Positions 53,142 through 61,024 of a DNA stretch of 64,000 nucleotides are shown here, piece after piece. Each line of letters opens with the position of its first letter. Position 1 is the stretch's first letter. Origin of the DNA: JBEIHX01 sp040381075 (GTDB lineage Bacteria; Pseudomonadota; Alphaproteobacteria; Caulobacterales; Aquidulcibacteraceae); NCBI GenBank assembly GCA_040381075.1, contig JBEIHX010000002.1, positions 124,001-188,000 of the forward strand. Reading direction: 5' to 3'. The notes beneath the pieces were generated by a model. The model saw only the letters and a program-made list of their open reading frames with translations. It was not told the DNA's origin and ran no database searches. A program made the translations under genes and the position numbers.

Positions 53142-55235
53142 CTATACCGAGCCGTAGGACTTCAAACGGGCCTTCGGGTGTACCTCATTTTGGGACATCA
53201 CGACCGTTTGCGGGCGGAAGCGCTCAATCAATGAGCGTACATACGGCCTGATGGCGGGAGACGTGAGCAGGACCGGCGTCTCGCCGCCCTGGGCGGCCCG
53301 GTCGAAACCGTCGCGTACGTCCGCCACAAACGCATGCAGCTTTGATGGCGCCAGGGCCAGCGTCTTGTCACGCTCGCCGATCAGCGCATCCTGGAACTCC
53401 TGCTCCCAGGCAGGCGAAAGCGTCACCACAGGCAAGGCGCCGTCCGAACCGCGATAGGCGTGGCAGAGCTGGCGCGCTAGACGCGCGCGGACATACTCGG
53501 TGATCTGGAGAATGTCTGATCCCGGCTGGGCAGCTTCCGCGATTGCTTCAAGGATGGTCGGCAGATCGCGGATCGACACCTGTTCACGCAGCAGGTTCTG
53601 CAGCACACGCTGAATACCGGCCTGGGTGATCTGTCCAGGGGTGATGTCCTCGACAAGTTTCTGGTGCTCCTTCGGCAGATCCTTGATGAGACGCTGCACA
53701 GTGGCGAACGACATGAACTCGCCGAGGTTGTCTTTGATGATCTCGGTCAGATGCGTTGTCATGACGGCCGCCGGATCGACCACCGTGTAGCCGTTCAGCA
53801 TCGCCTCCTCGCGCAATGATTCCTCGATCCATGTCGCAGGCAGGCCGAATGCAGGTTCCTTTACCCGCTCGCCAGGAAGGCGCACCGCCCCGCCCGCCGG
53901 GTCCATCGTCAATAGGTGATGCAGTTTCAATCGGCCGCGCCCGGCCTCCATCTCCTTGACGCGTACGACGTAGTCCTCGGATCCGAGCGCGAGGTTGTCG
54001 ATGATGCGGACCGGCGGCAACACCACGCCGAGATCGCCTGCGAGCTGGCGACGCAGCGCCTTGATCTGGTCGGTCAGCTTGCGCCCGTCCAGTTCATTGA
54101 TCAGACCCAGAAGGCCAAAGCCCAATTCAATCTTCAACTCATCAATCGCAAGCGCTGTCTGGATTGGTTCCTCCTGGGGCTCCGTGGCGACGGGATCAAT
54201 GACCGGCGCTACCTTGGCCCTGCGCGAAGTCTGACTGATGCGCCAAGCCCCGTAGCCGGCCGCGCCCGCAATCGCGAGGAACGGCAGCATGGGCATGCCC
54301 GGCAGAAGCGCCATCAACCCAGATGCGCCCGACACGAGCGCAAGGCCCTGGGGATTGGCCGTCAGCTGCGCGCTCAGCGCGGCGTCAGCGCTCGTGTCAA
54401 CACCGCTCTTGGAAACCAGCAGACCTGCCGCAATCGACGTGATGAGGGCTGGGATCTGCGAGACGAGCCCGTCTCCGACGGTGAGTTGGGTGTAGCGGTT
54501 CGCTGCGTCGCCAAGCGCCATGTCATGCTGAAGCATGCCAATGACCAAACCGCCGATGACATTGATAATCGTAATCAGAAGACCTGCGATCGCATCACCG
54601 CGCACGAACTTGCTGGCGCCGTCCATCGATCCGAAAAAATTGGACTCCTGTTCAAGCTCGCGTCGCCGCGTGCGCGCCTGATCTTCCGTGATCAGCCCCG
54701 ATGACAGATCTGCGTCTATCGCCATCTGCTTTCCGGGCATGGCGTCAAGGGTAAACCGCGCAGCAACTTCGGCGATGCGCCCGGAGCCCTTGGTGATCAC
54801 AACGAAATTGATCAGCACCAGGATCGCAAAGACTATGACGCCAATGACAAAATTGCCGCCCATCATGAACGCGCCGAATGCGGCGATGATCTCGCCCGCG
54901 GCGTCTTCACCCATATGCCCGTGCGATAGAATGGCGCGTGTCGATGAGATATTCAGCGCCAGACGGAACAGCGTGGTGATGAGCAGGATCGTCGGGAAAA
55001 TCGAAAATTCCAGTGGCCGCTTGATGAACAGGGAGGTCATCAGAATAAGCACGGACGACGTGATCGACAGCGCAAGGCACAGATCAAGCAGCCACGTGGG
55101 CAACGGCATGAACAGGATCAGGATCACCGACATGATCCCGATGCCAAGAAGCACGTCGCCCCGCCCCATGGCGCGGCCGATGTCTAGCGCTGAAGGGCCG
55201 CTGCGCACCGGTCCGGGAGTAAATACGTCCGCCAT
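53142..55235 (-). CDS. flhA: Flagellar export gate protein FlhA
   Basis: FlhA forms the export gate of the flagellar secretion system. The 697-residue protein has about eight N-terminal membrane helices (residues 30-330) including the FHIPEP-type loop (VITKGSGRIAEVAARFTLDAMPGKQMAIDADL) and a large cytoplasmic domain that docks substrates (from about 350, with ELKIELGFGLLGL). ATG at 55235 begins 15 bases after flbD. Length is normal. Confidence 0.96.
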   Translation of the reverse strand: MADVFTPGPVRSGPSALDIGRAMGRGDVLLGIGIMSVILILFMPLPTWLLDLCLALSITSSVLILMTSLFIKRPLEFSIFPTILLITTLFRLALNISSTRAILSHGHMGEDAAGEIIAAFGAFMMGGNFVIGVIVFAILVLINFVVITKGSGRIAEVAARFTLDAMPGKQMAIDADLSSGLITEDQARTRRRELEQESNFFGSMDGASKFVRGDAIAGLLITIINVIGGLVIGMLQHDMALGDAANRYTQLTVGDGLVSQIPALITSIAAGLLVSKSGVDTSADAALSAQLTANPQGLALVSGASGLMALLPGMPMLPFLAIAGAAGYGAWRISQTSRRAKVAPVIDPVATEPQEEPIQTALAIDELKIELGFGLLGLINELDGRKLTDQIKALRRQLAGDLGVVLPPVRIIDNLALGSEDYVVRVKEMEAGRGRLKLHHLLTMDPAGGAVRLPGERVKEPAFGLPATWIEESLREEAMLNGYTVVDPAAVMTTHLTEIIKDNLGEFMSFATVQRLIKDLPKEHQKLVEDITPGQITQAGIQRVLQNLLREQVSIRDLPTILEAIAEAAQPGSDILQITEYVRARLARQLCHAYRGSDGALPVVTLSPAWEQEFQDALIGERDKTLALAPSKLHAFVADVRDGFDRAAQGGETPVLLTSPAIRPYVRSLIERFRPQTVVMSQNEVHPKARLKSYGSV

Positions 55236-55250
55236 GATCGCCGCCGCGCC

Positions 55251-56618
55251 TTAAGCCGCATCCGCCGCGCCAGCGCCCGGCGCCGGCACCGCCACGCCCG
55301 CGTCCGCATACAGCTTCAGCTTGTTGCGCAATGTCCGGATCGAAATGCCAAGGATATTGGCTGCATGGGTGCGGTTGCCGAGGCAGTGGGTCAGGGTCTC
55401 AAGAATGAGATCCTGTTCAACCTCCGCAACAGTTCGCCCGACGAGGGATCGCGAGGCGACCTGGGCCGCCGTCGCAGCACGACGCGCCGGCTCATCTGCA
55501 CCCGCCACATTCACCGGCGAACCGTCAGGCGCGCGGATCGCCTCCGGGCCAATGTCCGAGCCGCTCGCCAACAGCACCGCACGGTGCATGGCGTTCTCCA
55601 GTTCGCGTACATTGCCAGGCCACCGGGCGGCGCGCACCTGGACGCGGGCGGCTGAGGAGAGAGGGCGCACCGGAATCGCGTTGGCCTTGGAGTACTTCTC
55701 GATGAAGTGCTCGGCGAGGGCCGCCACATCGTCAGGTCGCTCACGCAGGGGCGGTACTTTCAGATTCACGACGTTCAACCGATAAAGCAAGTCCTCACGG
55801 AACTTTTGCTCGCGCACCGCCTGGGACAGATCACGGTTGGACGTGGCCAGAATGCGGATGTCTACCGCAACGGGCTTGGCGCCGCCGACGCGATCGATCA
55901 CGCGCTCCTGGATTGCGCGCAAGAGCTTGGCCTGCAGGCGCACATCCATCTCGGAGATTTCATCAAGCAGGAGAGTGCCGCCATTGGCCTCCTCGAACTT
56001 GCCGATCCGCCGTGCAATGGCGCCCGTGAAGGCGCCCTTCTCGTGACCAAACAGTTCGCTTTCCAGAAGATTGTCAGGAATGGCCGCGCAGTTGACGCTG
56101 ATGAAGGGCTTATCGGCGCGCCGCGAGCGTTTGTGCACATACCGCGCGATCACTTCCTTGCCGACGCCGCTCTCGCCGGTGATCAGCACGCTTGCGTCCG
56201 AGGGAGCGATCTGCTCGGCGAGTTTGAGAACCGCCTTCATGCCCTCATCGCGCACCACGATGGTGCGATCGTCGTCGGCGATCGCCGCCAGCACTGCAGC
56301 GATCAGATCTGCATCGGGGGGAAGGGGGATGAACTCCTTTGCGCCCGCACGGATCGCAGCGGCCGCCGCCTCCGGCGCGGTGTCCACGCCGCATGCCACC
56401 ACTGGCACGACAATGCGCTCAGCATCGTTCGCCCGGATAAGGCCTGCGATATCCAGATGCGCGTCTACCATCAAGAGATCGGCGCCGCGGCCGCCTCTCA
56501 GCGCAGCGGTGGCCTGCTCGACGCTCGCCACATGCGCCACCTTTGCGCCGCGGTCGATCGCGATCTTGGAAGCAGCCGCCAACTGGCCGCTCAAACCGCC
56601 AATGATCAAGATGCGCAT
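55251..56618 (-). CDS. flbD: Sigma-54 activator FlbD
   Basis: FlbD activates late flagellar genes with sigma-54 and represses the early fliF operon in Caulobacter. The 455-residue protein has a degenerate N-terminal receiver (residues 1-115; LIIGGL replaces the acidic pair and LPPD the lysine), an AAA+ core with GESGVGKE, GAFTGA (sigma-54 contact) and LLLDEISEMD, and a Fis-type helix-turn-helix at the end (THAANILGISIRTLRNKL). Without a functional receiver it is probably controlled by a partner such as FliX, which is not in the window. It lies between fliN and flhA. Confidence 0.93.
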   Translation of the reverse strand: MRILIIGGLSGQLAAASKIAIDRGAKVAHVASVEQATAALRGGRGADLLMVDAHLDIAGLIRANDAERIVVPVVACGVDTAPEAAAAAIRAGAKEFIPLPPDADLIAAVLAAIADDDRTIVVRDEGMKAVLKLAEQIAPSDASVLITGESGVGKEVIARYVHKRSRRADKPFISVNCAAIPDNLLESELFGHEKGAFTGAIARRIGKFEEANGGTLLLDEISEMDVRLQAKLLRAIQERVIDRVGGAKPVAVDIRILATSNRDLSQAVREQKFREDLLYRLNVVNLKVPPLRERPDDVAALAEHFIEKYSKANAIPVRPLSSAARVQVRAARWPGNVRELENAMHRAVLLASGSDIGPEAIRAPDGSPVNVAGADEPARRAATAAQVASRSLVGRTVAEVEQDLILETLTHCLGNRTHAANILGISIRTLRNKLKLYADAGVAVPAPGAGAADAA

Positions 56619-56627
56619 GATGGGCCC

Positions 56628-57005
56628 CTATGCGGCGTCGCCGTCCTTGATGATTTCTGTCATCGTCACGCCGAGACGGTCATCGACAACCACCACCTCG
56701 CCGCGCGCAACCAGTCTCGAATTGACATAGATATCGATCGCCTCACCAACCTTGCGGTCCAGTTCGAGGACTGAACCAGATGTCAGGCGCAGCAACGAGG
56801 CGACGTCGATGCTCGTCTTGCCGACGACCGCCTGGATATGGACCGGCACGTCGAAAACGGGCGCGAGATCCGCGGATGTCTTTGAGGCTTCATCGGTGTC
56901 CGACGGCTGCATCTGGCCCGCGACCTGGGTCATCTCCATGTCGCGCGCACGCGAGGCGCTCGCGGCGAGATCAGGCAAATCAAGGTCGGGTCGCTCGCCG
57001 TTCAC
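56628..57005 (-). CDS. fliN: Flagellar motor switch protein FliN
   Basis: FliN is part of the cytoplasmic C-ring. The 125-residue protein has a variable N-terminus (residues 1-45) and a SpoA domain (VPVHIQAVVGKTSIDVASLLRLTSGSVLELDRKVGEAIDIYVNSRLVARGEVVVVDDRLGVTMTEI). It overlaps fliH by four bases and is nine bases before flbD. Confidence 0.93.
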   Translation of the reverse strand: MNGERPDLDLPDLAASASRARDMEMTQVAGQMQPSDTDEASKTSADLAPVFDVPVHIQAVVGKTSIDVASLLRLTSGSVLELDRKVGEAIDIYVNSRLVARGEVVVVDDRLGVTMTEIIKDGDAA

Positions 57006-57670
57006 CGTGCGTCCTCCTCAGAAAACAGATCAAACTGAGCGGGCCCTGCTGCATGGTCATCCAGCCAGCGTTGCGCGGCGTTCCGGATCCTGCGCGACGC
57101 AGCGCCGCGATCAGAGGCGATCAATCCATCAGCCCATACGATCTCACAGTCCCCGGGCCGGCGCGCTGCATCGGCAATGACCATGACACGCCCCGGGAAA
57201 CCAGCTGCTTCAGCGGCCTGCTGCAGGCGTGGCTGAACCAGATCGGCAAGCTCCGGGGCAACGGCGACGCGGATATGCGCCGCATCGCGCAAGGTGGAGA
57301 TGGCCTCGCAGGCAACCGCCTCAACCGCCTCACGGCCAAAGCGCTCGAGCGCGACGCCTGCAATCGCTTCGGCCGCCGCCACTGCAGCTTCGGCGCATTC
57401 ACGGCGCATGGCCGCGCAATCATCGGCGAGGCGGGCGAGCAGGAACTGCATCTGACTGGCGATCTGACGCAGGTGTTCGCCTGCGCTTTCCTGCGCACGC
57501 ACCAGCGCATCATCACGTCCGCGCTCATAGGCCGCCCGCTCCAACGCCGCCGCCTCGTCCTTGGTGAAGGTTGCGCGGACAACATCGTTTGATCGCAGAA
57601 TCTGCCCATCTGCCGAGAATTCCGTTTCAAATGCGAACTTGCGCGCCGCTGTCATCGCTTCCCCGATCAA
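57002..57670 (-). CDS. fliH: Flagellar export regulator FliH (FlbE)
   Basis: FliH binds FliI and FliN and links the export ATPase to the C-ring. The 222-residue protein is weakly conserved; a helical central part (residues 35-110, Ala- and Glu-rich) resembles ATP-synthase b/delta-type stalks and the C-terminal half contains IRVAVAPELADLVQPRL and GDCEIVWADGLI, typical of FliH. Position between fliG and fliN supports the name; the Caulobacter equivalent is FlbE. Four-base overlaps on both sides. Confidence 0.85.
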   Translation of the reverse strand: MIGEAMTAARKFAFETEFSADGQILRSNDVVRATFTKDEAAALERAAYERGRDDALVRAQESAGEHLRQIASQMQFLLARLADDCAAMRRECAEAAVAAAEAIAGVALERFGREAVEAVACEAISTLRDAAHIRVAVAPELADLVQPRLQQAAEAAGFPGRVMVIADAARRPGDCEIVWADGLIASDRGAASRRIRNAAQRWLDDHAAGPAQFDLFSEEDAR

Positions 57671-58707
57671 TATATAAGCTCGTCATCAGCTCCGCCTTCG
57701 GCGATGACGATTTCTCCCCGTGCGGCAAGATCCTTCGCCGTCACCACGATGGCCGCCTGAGCTGTGTCGACATCCTTGAGACGTACCGGCCCCATGGCCG
57801 CCATGTCTTCTTTCAGGATCTTGGACGCCCGTTCGCTCATATTGCGCAGGAAGAGATCGCGAACTTCTTCGGAGGCGCCCTTCAAGGCGAGGGCGAGCTG
57901 GGACTTGTCGATCGAGCGCAGAAGGGTCTGTATGCCGCCTGGATCGAGCTTTCTCAGATCGTCGAAGACGAACATCAATTGCCGGATCCGATCTGCAGAA
58001 TCCTTGCTGCGCTCCTCAAGCATGGACAGAAATCTGGTTTCTGTCTGACGATCAAAGTTGTTGAATATCTCCGCCATGTGTTCGTGACTGTCGCGCTTGG
58101 AGGTGCGCGCCAGATTTGACATGAATTCAGTGCGCAGGGTCTGCTCGATCTTATCAAGAATCTCGCGCTGCACCGGCTCCATCCGCAGCATTCGCGTCAT
58201 GCATTCGATCGCAAATTCCTCAGGCAGCTCAGCCAGCACCCGCGCAGCGTGATCATTTCGGATCTTCGACAGGATGACTGCGACTGTCTGGGGATACTCG
58301 TTCTTGAGATAGCTCGCCAGCATTGTCTCATTGACGTTGCCGAGCTTGTCCCACATCGTGCGGCCAGCCGGGCCGCGGATCTCCTCCATCACCTGCTCGA
58401 CCTTTTCTGGCGGCAGAAAGGCAGTCAACAGACGTTGCGTCTGCTCGTAGCTGCCCATGATGGTTCCGGTGTTGGAGAAGCGGTCGACGAATTCGATGAC
58501 GAGCTGCTCCACCACAGAGGAGCTGACGGTGCCGAGATTGGACATGGCCTGCGAGATCTCCTTGATCTCCTGCTCGTCCATCATCTCCCACAGCTTGCCG
58601 GTCTGCTCTCCCAAAGCGAGCAGGATAACCGCGACCTTCTCGATGCCCTGAAGTTCGCTGGCGGTTTCGATAAGCCCCCGTTGGCTGGAAGATGAAGCGC
58701 GAGGCAT
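57667..58707 (-). CDS. fliG: Flagellar motor switch protein FliG
   Basis: FliG forms the torque-generating part of the switch. The 346-residue protein has the three FliG domains: N-terminal FliF-binding (GIEKVAVILLALGEQTGKLWEMM), the middle domain with the EHPQ-equivalent NEYPQTVAVILSK, and the C-terminal domain with FVFDDLRKLDPGGIQTLLR carrying charged torque residues. It starts four bases after fliF and overlaps fliH. Confidence 0.96.
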   Translation of the reverse strand: MPRASSSSQRGLIETASELQGIEKVAVILLALGEQTGKLWEMMDEQEIKEISQAMSNLGTVSSSVVEQLVIEFVDRFSNTGTIMGSYEQTQRLLTAFLPPEKVEQVMEEIRGPAGRTMWDKLGNVNETMLASYLKNEYPQTVAVILSKIRNDHAARVLAELPEEFAIECMTRMLRMEPVQREILDKIEQTLRTEFMSNLARTSKRDSHEHMAEIFNNFDRQTETRFLSMLEERSKDSADRIRQLMFVFDDLRKLDPGGIQTLLRSIDKSQLALALKGASEEVRDLFLRNMSERASKILKEDMAAMGPVRLKDVDTAQAAIVVTAKDLAARGEIVIAEGGADDELIY

Positions 58708-58711
58708 GGGC

Positions 58712-60352
58712 TCAGGCCGCGTCGTTCATCATGGCGCGAAGTATGTTCATGGACTGATCGGGATGCTGATCCACGACCTCCGCCACACGCTTGACGCTGG
58801 ATGCTTTCACCTGCCCCTGAATGCGGGCGATATCGATGCGCTCTTCCACCGCGCTTGGGGGAAGCGCGGCGAACTGGACATCCGCCCCAGCAGCGCCGGC
58901 CGGTGCGCCGAGCGCAGGCGCTCCCGCCACCCCAACGGCAGGCCCGGTCGGCGCGGCGGAGCCGCCACGCACCAGGCCCGTCACAAGCGGACGCAACACG
59001 AAGAACACAAGCGCGAGCGCCGCCAGAAGGAGCGCGCCGATTTCCGCGCCGCGCATCAGGTCGGAGGAGCGAAACTGGTCGAGCAGACCGGGGGGCTCCG
59101 CCACGGCGGGGTCTGCGTTGCGGGCGAAGCGGGTGTTGACAACAGTCACCTGGTCGCCGCGTTCTTCGCTGAACCCTATGGCCGATCGCACGAGCGCTTC
59201 GATCCGCTGCAGGTCCTGCTGGCTTCGCGGGGTGAAGGCGGGGGGAGCGCCCCCGGCGCCGGGCGTGACCACATCGTCGACAGCAACGGCGACAGACAGA
59301 CGCTTGATGCGTCCCGTTTCGAAGACCTCGGTCTTCTTCACACTCGAGATATCGTAGGCGATGGTTTCCTGGGTCCGGGAGTTGTCATTCTGCGAAACAG
59401 GGGCGTCAGCCTGAGCAGCGGCGCCGCCTGGAACATTCGCGGAGGCCGACACCCCGCCGGCCCCGTCGCGTTCCTGGCTTCGTCCCGTCTCCTCAACGGT
59501 TGTCTGCGAGCGCACGACCTGCCCGTCAGGATCGAACGTCTCGCTCTGCTGCGTCGTGCGGTTAAAGTCGAGGTCCGCCGACACCTGAACATTGGCCGCG
59601 CCTGGGCCGACCACACGCTCAACAATCTCCGTCACGGTCTGCTTCAGCCGCGCTTCGACGGCGGCCTTGCGTTCGTCATAGGCAGCTCCAGCAGCCTCAA
59701 CGCCCTCGGCGCCGGAGGCTATCAGGCGACCCTGTTCGTCAACAATGGTCACCCGCTCAGCCTTGAGCCCCGGCACCGCAGTGGCGACAAGATTACGGAT
59801 CGAGCGGGCTTGGGTTTGCGACAACTGGCCGGTTGCCGTGCGCACGGTGATGGATGCGGAAGGATCGTCGCCTTCCCTGGTGAACAGACGACGCTCCGGC
59901 AGCACCAGCAGCACCTTGGCGGCCCGCATGCCGTCAAGCGACATGATGGTGCGCTCCAACTCCCCCTGAAGGGCGCGCACGCGGTTGATGTTCTGGACGA
60001 AGGAGGTCTGCCCGAGGGCGTCCTGTTTATCGAATATCTCGTAGCCGACAGATCCCTTCCCGGGCAGTCCATCCGCGGCGAGCAACATCCGCGCGCGCCC
60101 GACGTCGCTGCGGGCCACGAAGATCGAGGAGCCGTCGCTGCGCAGCTGATAGGTGATGCCCGCCTGATCAAGCCGTTCGCTGACCGCGGCGGCTTCTTCA
60201 GCAGGCAGTTCCGCGTACAGGAGCGCCTGCTCCTCCCGGCCGATTCCGAACATGATGGCGAACAGCAGCGCCGCGACGAGGCCAGTGACCCCAAGCGCGG
60301 CGAGCAGGCGCACCGGGCCTGCCTGCGAGAGAATGCGCGCGATCTGATCCAC
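58712..60352 (-). CDS. fliF: Flagellar MS-ring protein FliF
   Basis: FliF builds the MS ring in the inner membrane, the platform of the basal body. The 546-residue protein has an N-terminal helix (about 15-35), the two ring-building motifs (YAELPAEEAAAVSERLDQAGI; RALQGELERTIMSLDGMRAAKVLLVLPE), a linker, a second helix near residue 440 and a C-terminal FliG-binding tail. The start is GTG at 60352. Heads the operon down to flhG. The upstream spacer carries the paired 16-bp elements and a CtrA-like box. Confidence 0.95.
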   Translation of the reverse strand: MDQIARILSQAGPVRLLAALGVTGLVAALLFAIMFGIGREEQALLYAELPAEEAAAVSERLDQAGITYQLRSDGSSIFVARSDVGRARMLLAADGLPGKGSVGYEIFDKQDALGQTSFVQNINRVRALQGELERTIMSLDGMRAAKVLLVLPERRLFTREGDDPSASITVRTATGQLSQTQARSIRNLVATAVPGLKAERVTIVDEQGRLIASGAEGVEAAGAAYDERKAAVEARLKQTVTEIVERVVGPGAANVQVSADLDFNRTTQQSETFDPDGQVVRSQTTVEETGRSQERDGAGGVSASANVPGGAAAQADAPVSQNDNSRTQETIAYDISSVKKTEVFETGRIKRLSVAVAVDDVVTPGAGGAPPAFTPRSQQDLQRIEALVRSAIGFSEERGDQVTVVNTRFARNADPAVAEPPGLLDQFRSSDLMRGAEIGALLLAALALVFFVLRPLVTGLVRGGSAAPTGPAVGVAGAPALGAPAGAAGADVQFAALPPSAVEERIDIARIQGQVKASSVKRVAEVVDQHPDQSMNILRAMMNDAA

Positions 60353-60373
60353 GGTGGCGCCCGAACCTGCCTA

Positions 60374-60458
60374 ACCCGGCAAGTTTTGCCTGCATGGATG
60401 TAAACGCAGCGTTACATTCGCGACGCTTCCGGCGACGACGCTGCAAATTTTGCCGGGT
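60374..60458 (-). promoter_or_regulatory. fliF control region: two inverted 16-bp elements flanking a CtrA-like box
   Basis: ACCCGGCAAGTTTTGC at 60374-60389 and, on the other strand, ACCCGGCAAAATTTGC at 60458-60443 match in 14 of 16 positions and face each other across 53 bp. Between them, at 60415-60400 on the minus strand, GTAA-N7-TTTAC matches the CtrA box TTAA-N7-TTAAC at 7 of 9 positions. In Caulobacter, fliF is activated by CtrA and repressed by FlbD at an ftr site, so the 16-bp elements are candidate FlbD sites. The consensus comparison is from memory. Confidence 0.55.
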
Positions 60459-60576
60459 CAGGGCCAGTCATCCTCGCGTCATGCGGCGACTGGAAGGCCT
60501 GCAGCGCCGCTGGGCGACCTCGCTGGCGGCCGGATCAGGGCTGCAACCGCCCCCTGATTCGGCCGAAGCGGTCGTT

Positions 60577-60846
60577 TCAGCGGTAGTCCTGCAACCTGGT
60601 CGTGCGCAGTCCGGCCAGGCCGTGGCGATCGATGGCGCGCGTCCAGGCAAGGAACTCTTCAACTGAAATGCGATAGCGTGAGCACGCATCCTCCATGCTC
60701 AGGACGCCCCCCCGCACCGCCGCAATGACCTCCGCCTTGCGGCGCACAACCCATCGCCGGGTATCCGGCGGCGGCAGGTCCTCCAGCGTGATGGCGAATC
60801 CGCGCGTCCCCACGACATCCCCCATCGGCGCATGCTGCTTCTGCAT
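60577..60846 (-). CDS. sciP: CtrA inhibitory protein SciP (DUF1153)
   Basis: SciP binds CtrA and DNA and prevents CtrA-driven transcription in swarmer-phase cells. The 89-residue protein has the DUF1153 core: LEDLPPPDTRRWVVRRKAEV, AAVRGGVLSMEDACSRY, and FLAWTRAIDRHGLAGLRTTR, a helix-turn-helix-type fold. ATG at 60846 follows AAGGAG; an in-frame ATG at 60966 would add 40 unrelated residues. Placement just upstream of fliF mirrors Caulobacter. A hairpin covers the ribosome-binding site. Confidence 0.93.
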   Translation of the reverse strand: MQKQHAPMGDVVGTRGFAITLEDLPPPDTRRWVVRRKAEVIAAVRGGVLSMEDACSRYRISVEEFLAWTRAIDRHGLAGLRTTRLQDYR

Positions 60847-60849
60847 GAG

Positions 60850-60881
60850 CGCTATCTCCTTCGTTAGGAAGAACGATAGCG
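60850..60881 (-). promoter_or_regulatory. Hairpin over the sciP ribosome-binding site
   Basis: In the transcript, CGCTATC (60881-60875) pairs with GATAGCG (60856-60850), and inside it CTTC pairs with GAAG, the start of the GAAGGAG ribosome-binding site. The stem ends four bases before the ATG. Such a fold would limit translation unless opened, which makes it a candidate post-transcriptional control of sciP. Confidence 0.45.
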
Positions 60882-60942
60882 TCAGAGACTTAAAAGAGCG
60901 CAAAGTAGTCCAGTCGCGACTGAGCAATAAATGTTGCAAGGC

Positions 60943-60972
60943 GGAGAGATGCGGTTTTTCCGACATCTCTCC
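60943..60972 (-). other. Long hairpin between flgE and sciP
   Basis: GGAGAGATG (60943-60951) pairs with CATCTCTCC (60964-60972), extended by CGG/CCG around a T5 loop, with one bulged base. It lies in a 178-bp spacer whose flgE-proximal part (about 60980-61030) is markedly AT-rich. Neither side has a T-run directly after the stem, so it is not a standard terminator; it could protect the flgE mRNA end or regulate sciP. Confidence 0.5.
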
Positions 60973-61024
60973 ACCAGGCGAGTTTTCAAATTTTTATTAT
61001 TTATTTGTTTCTGATTAACTTGTA

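Noticed and set aside
60847..60966. A 40-residue N-terminal extension of SciP from ATG 60966
   Set aside because: The extension is unlike any SciP and its codons lie in the hairpin spacer; ATG 60846 has an AAGGAG site and gives the normal length.
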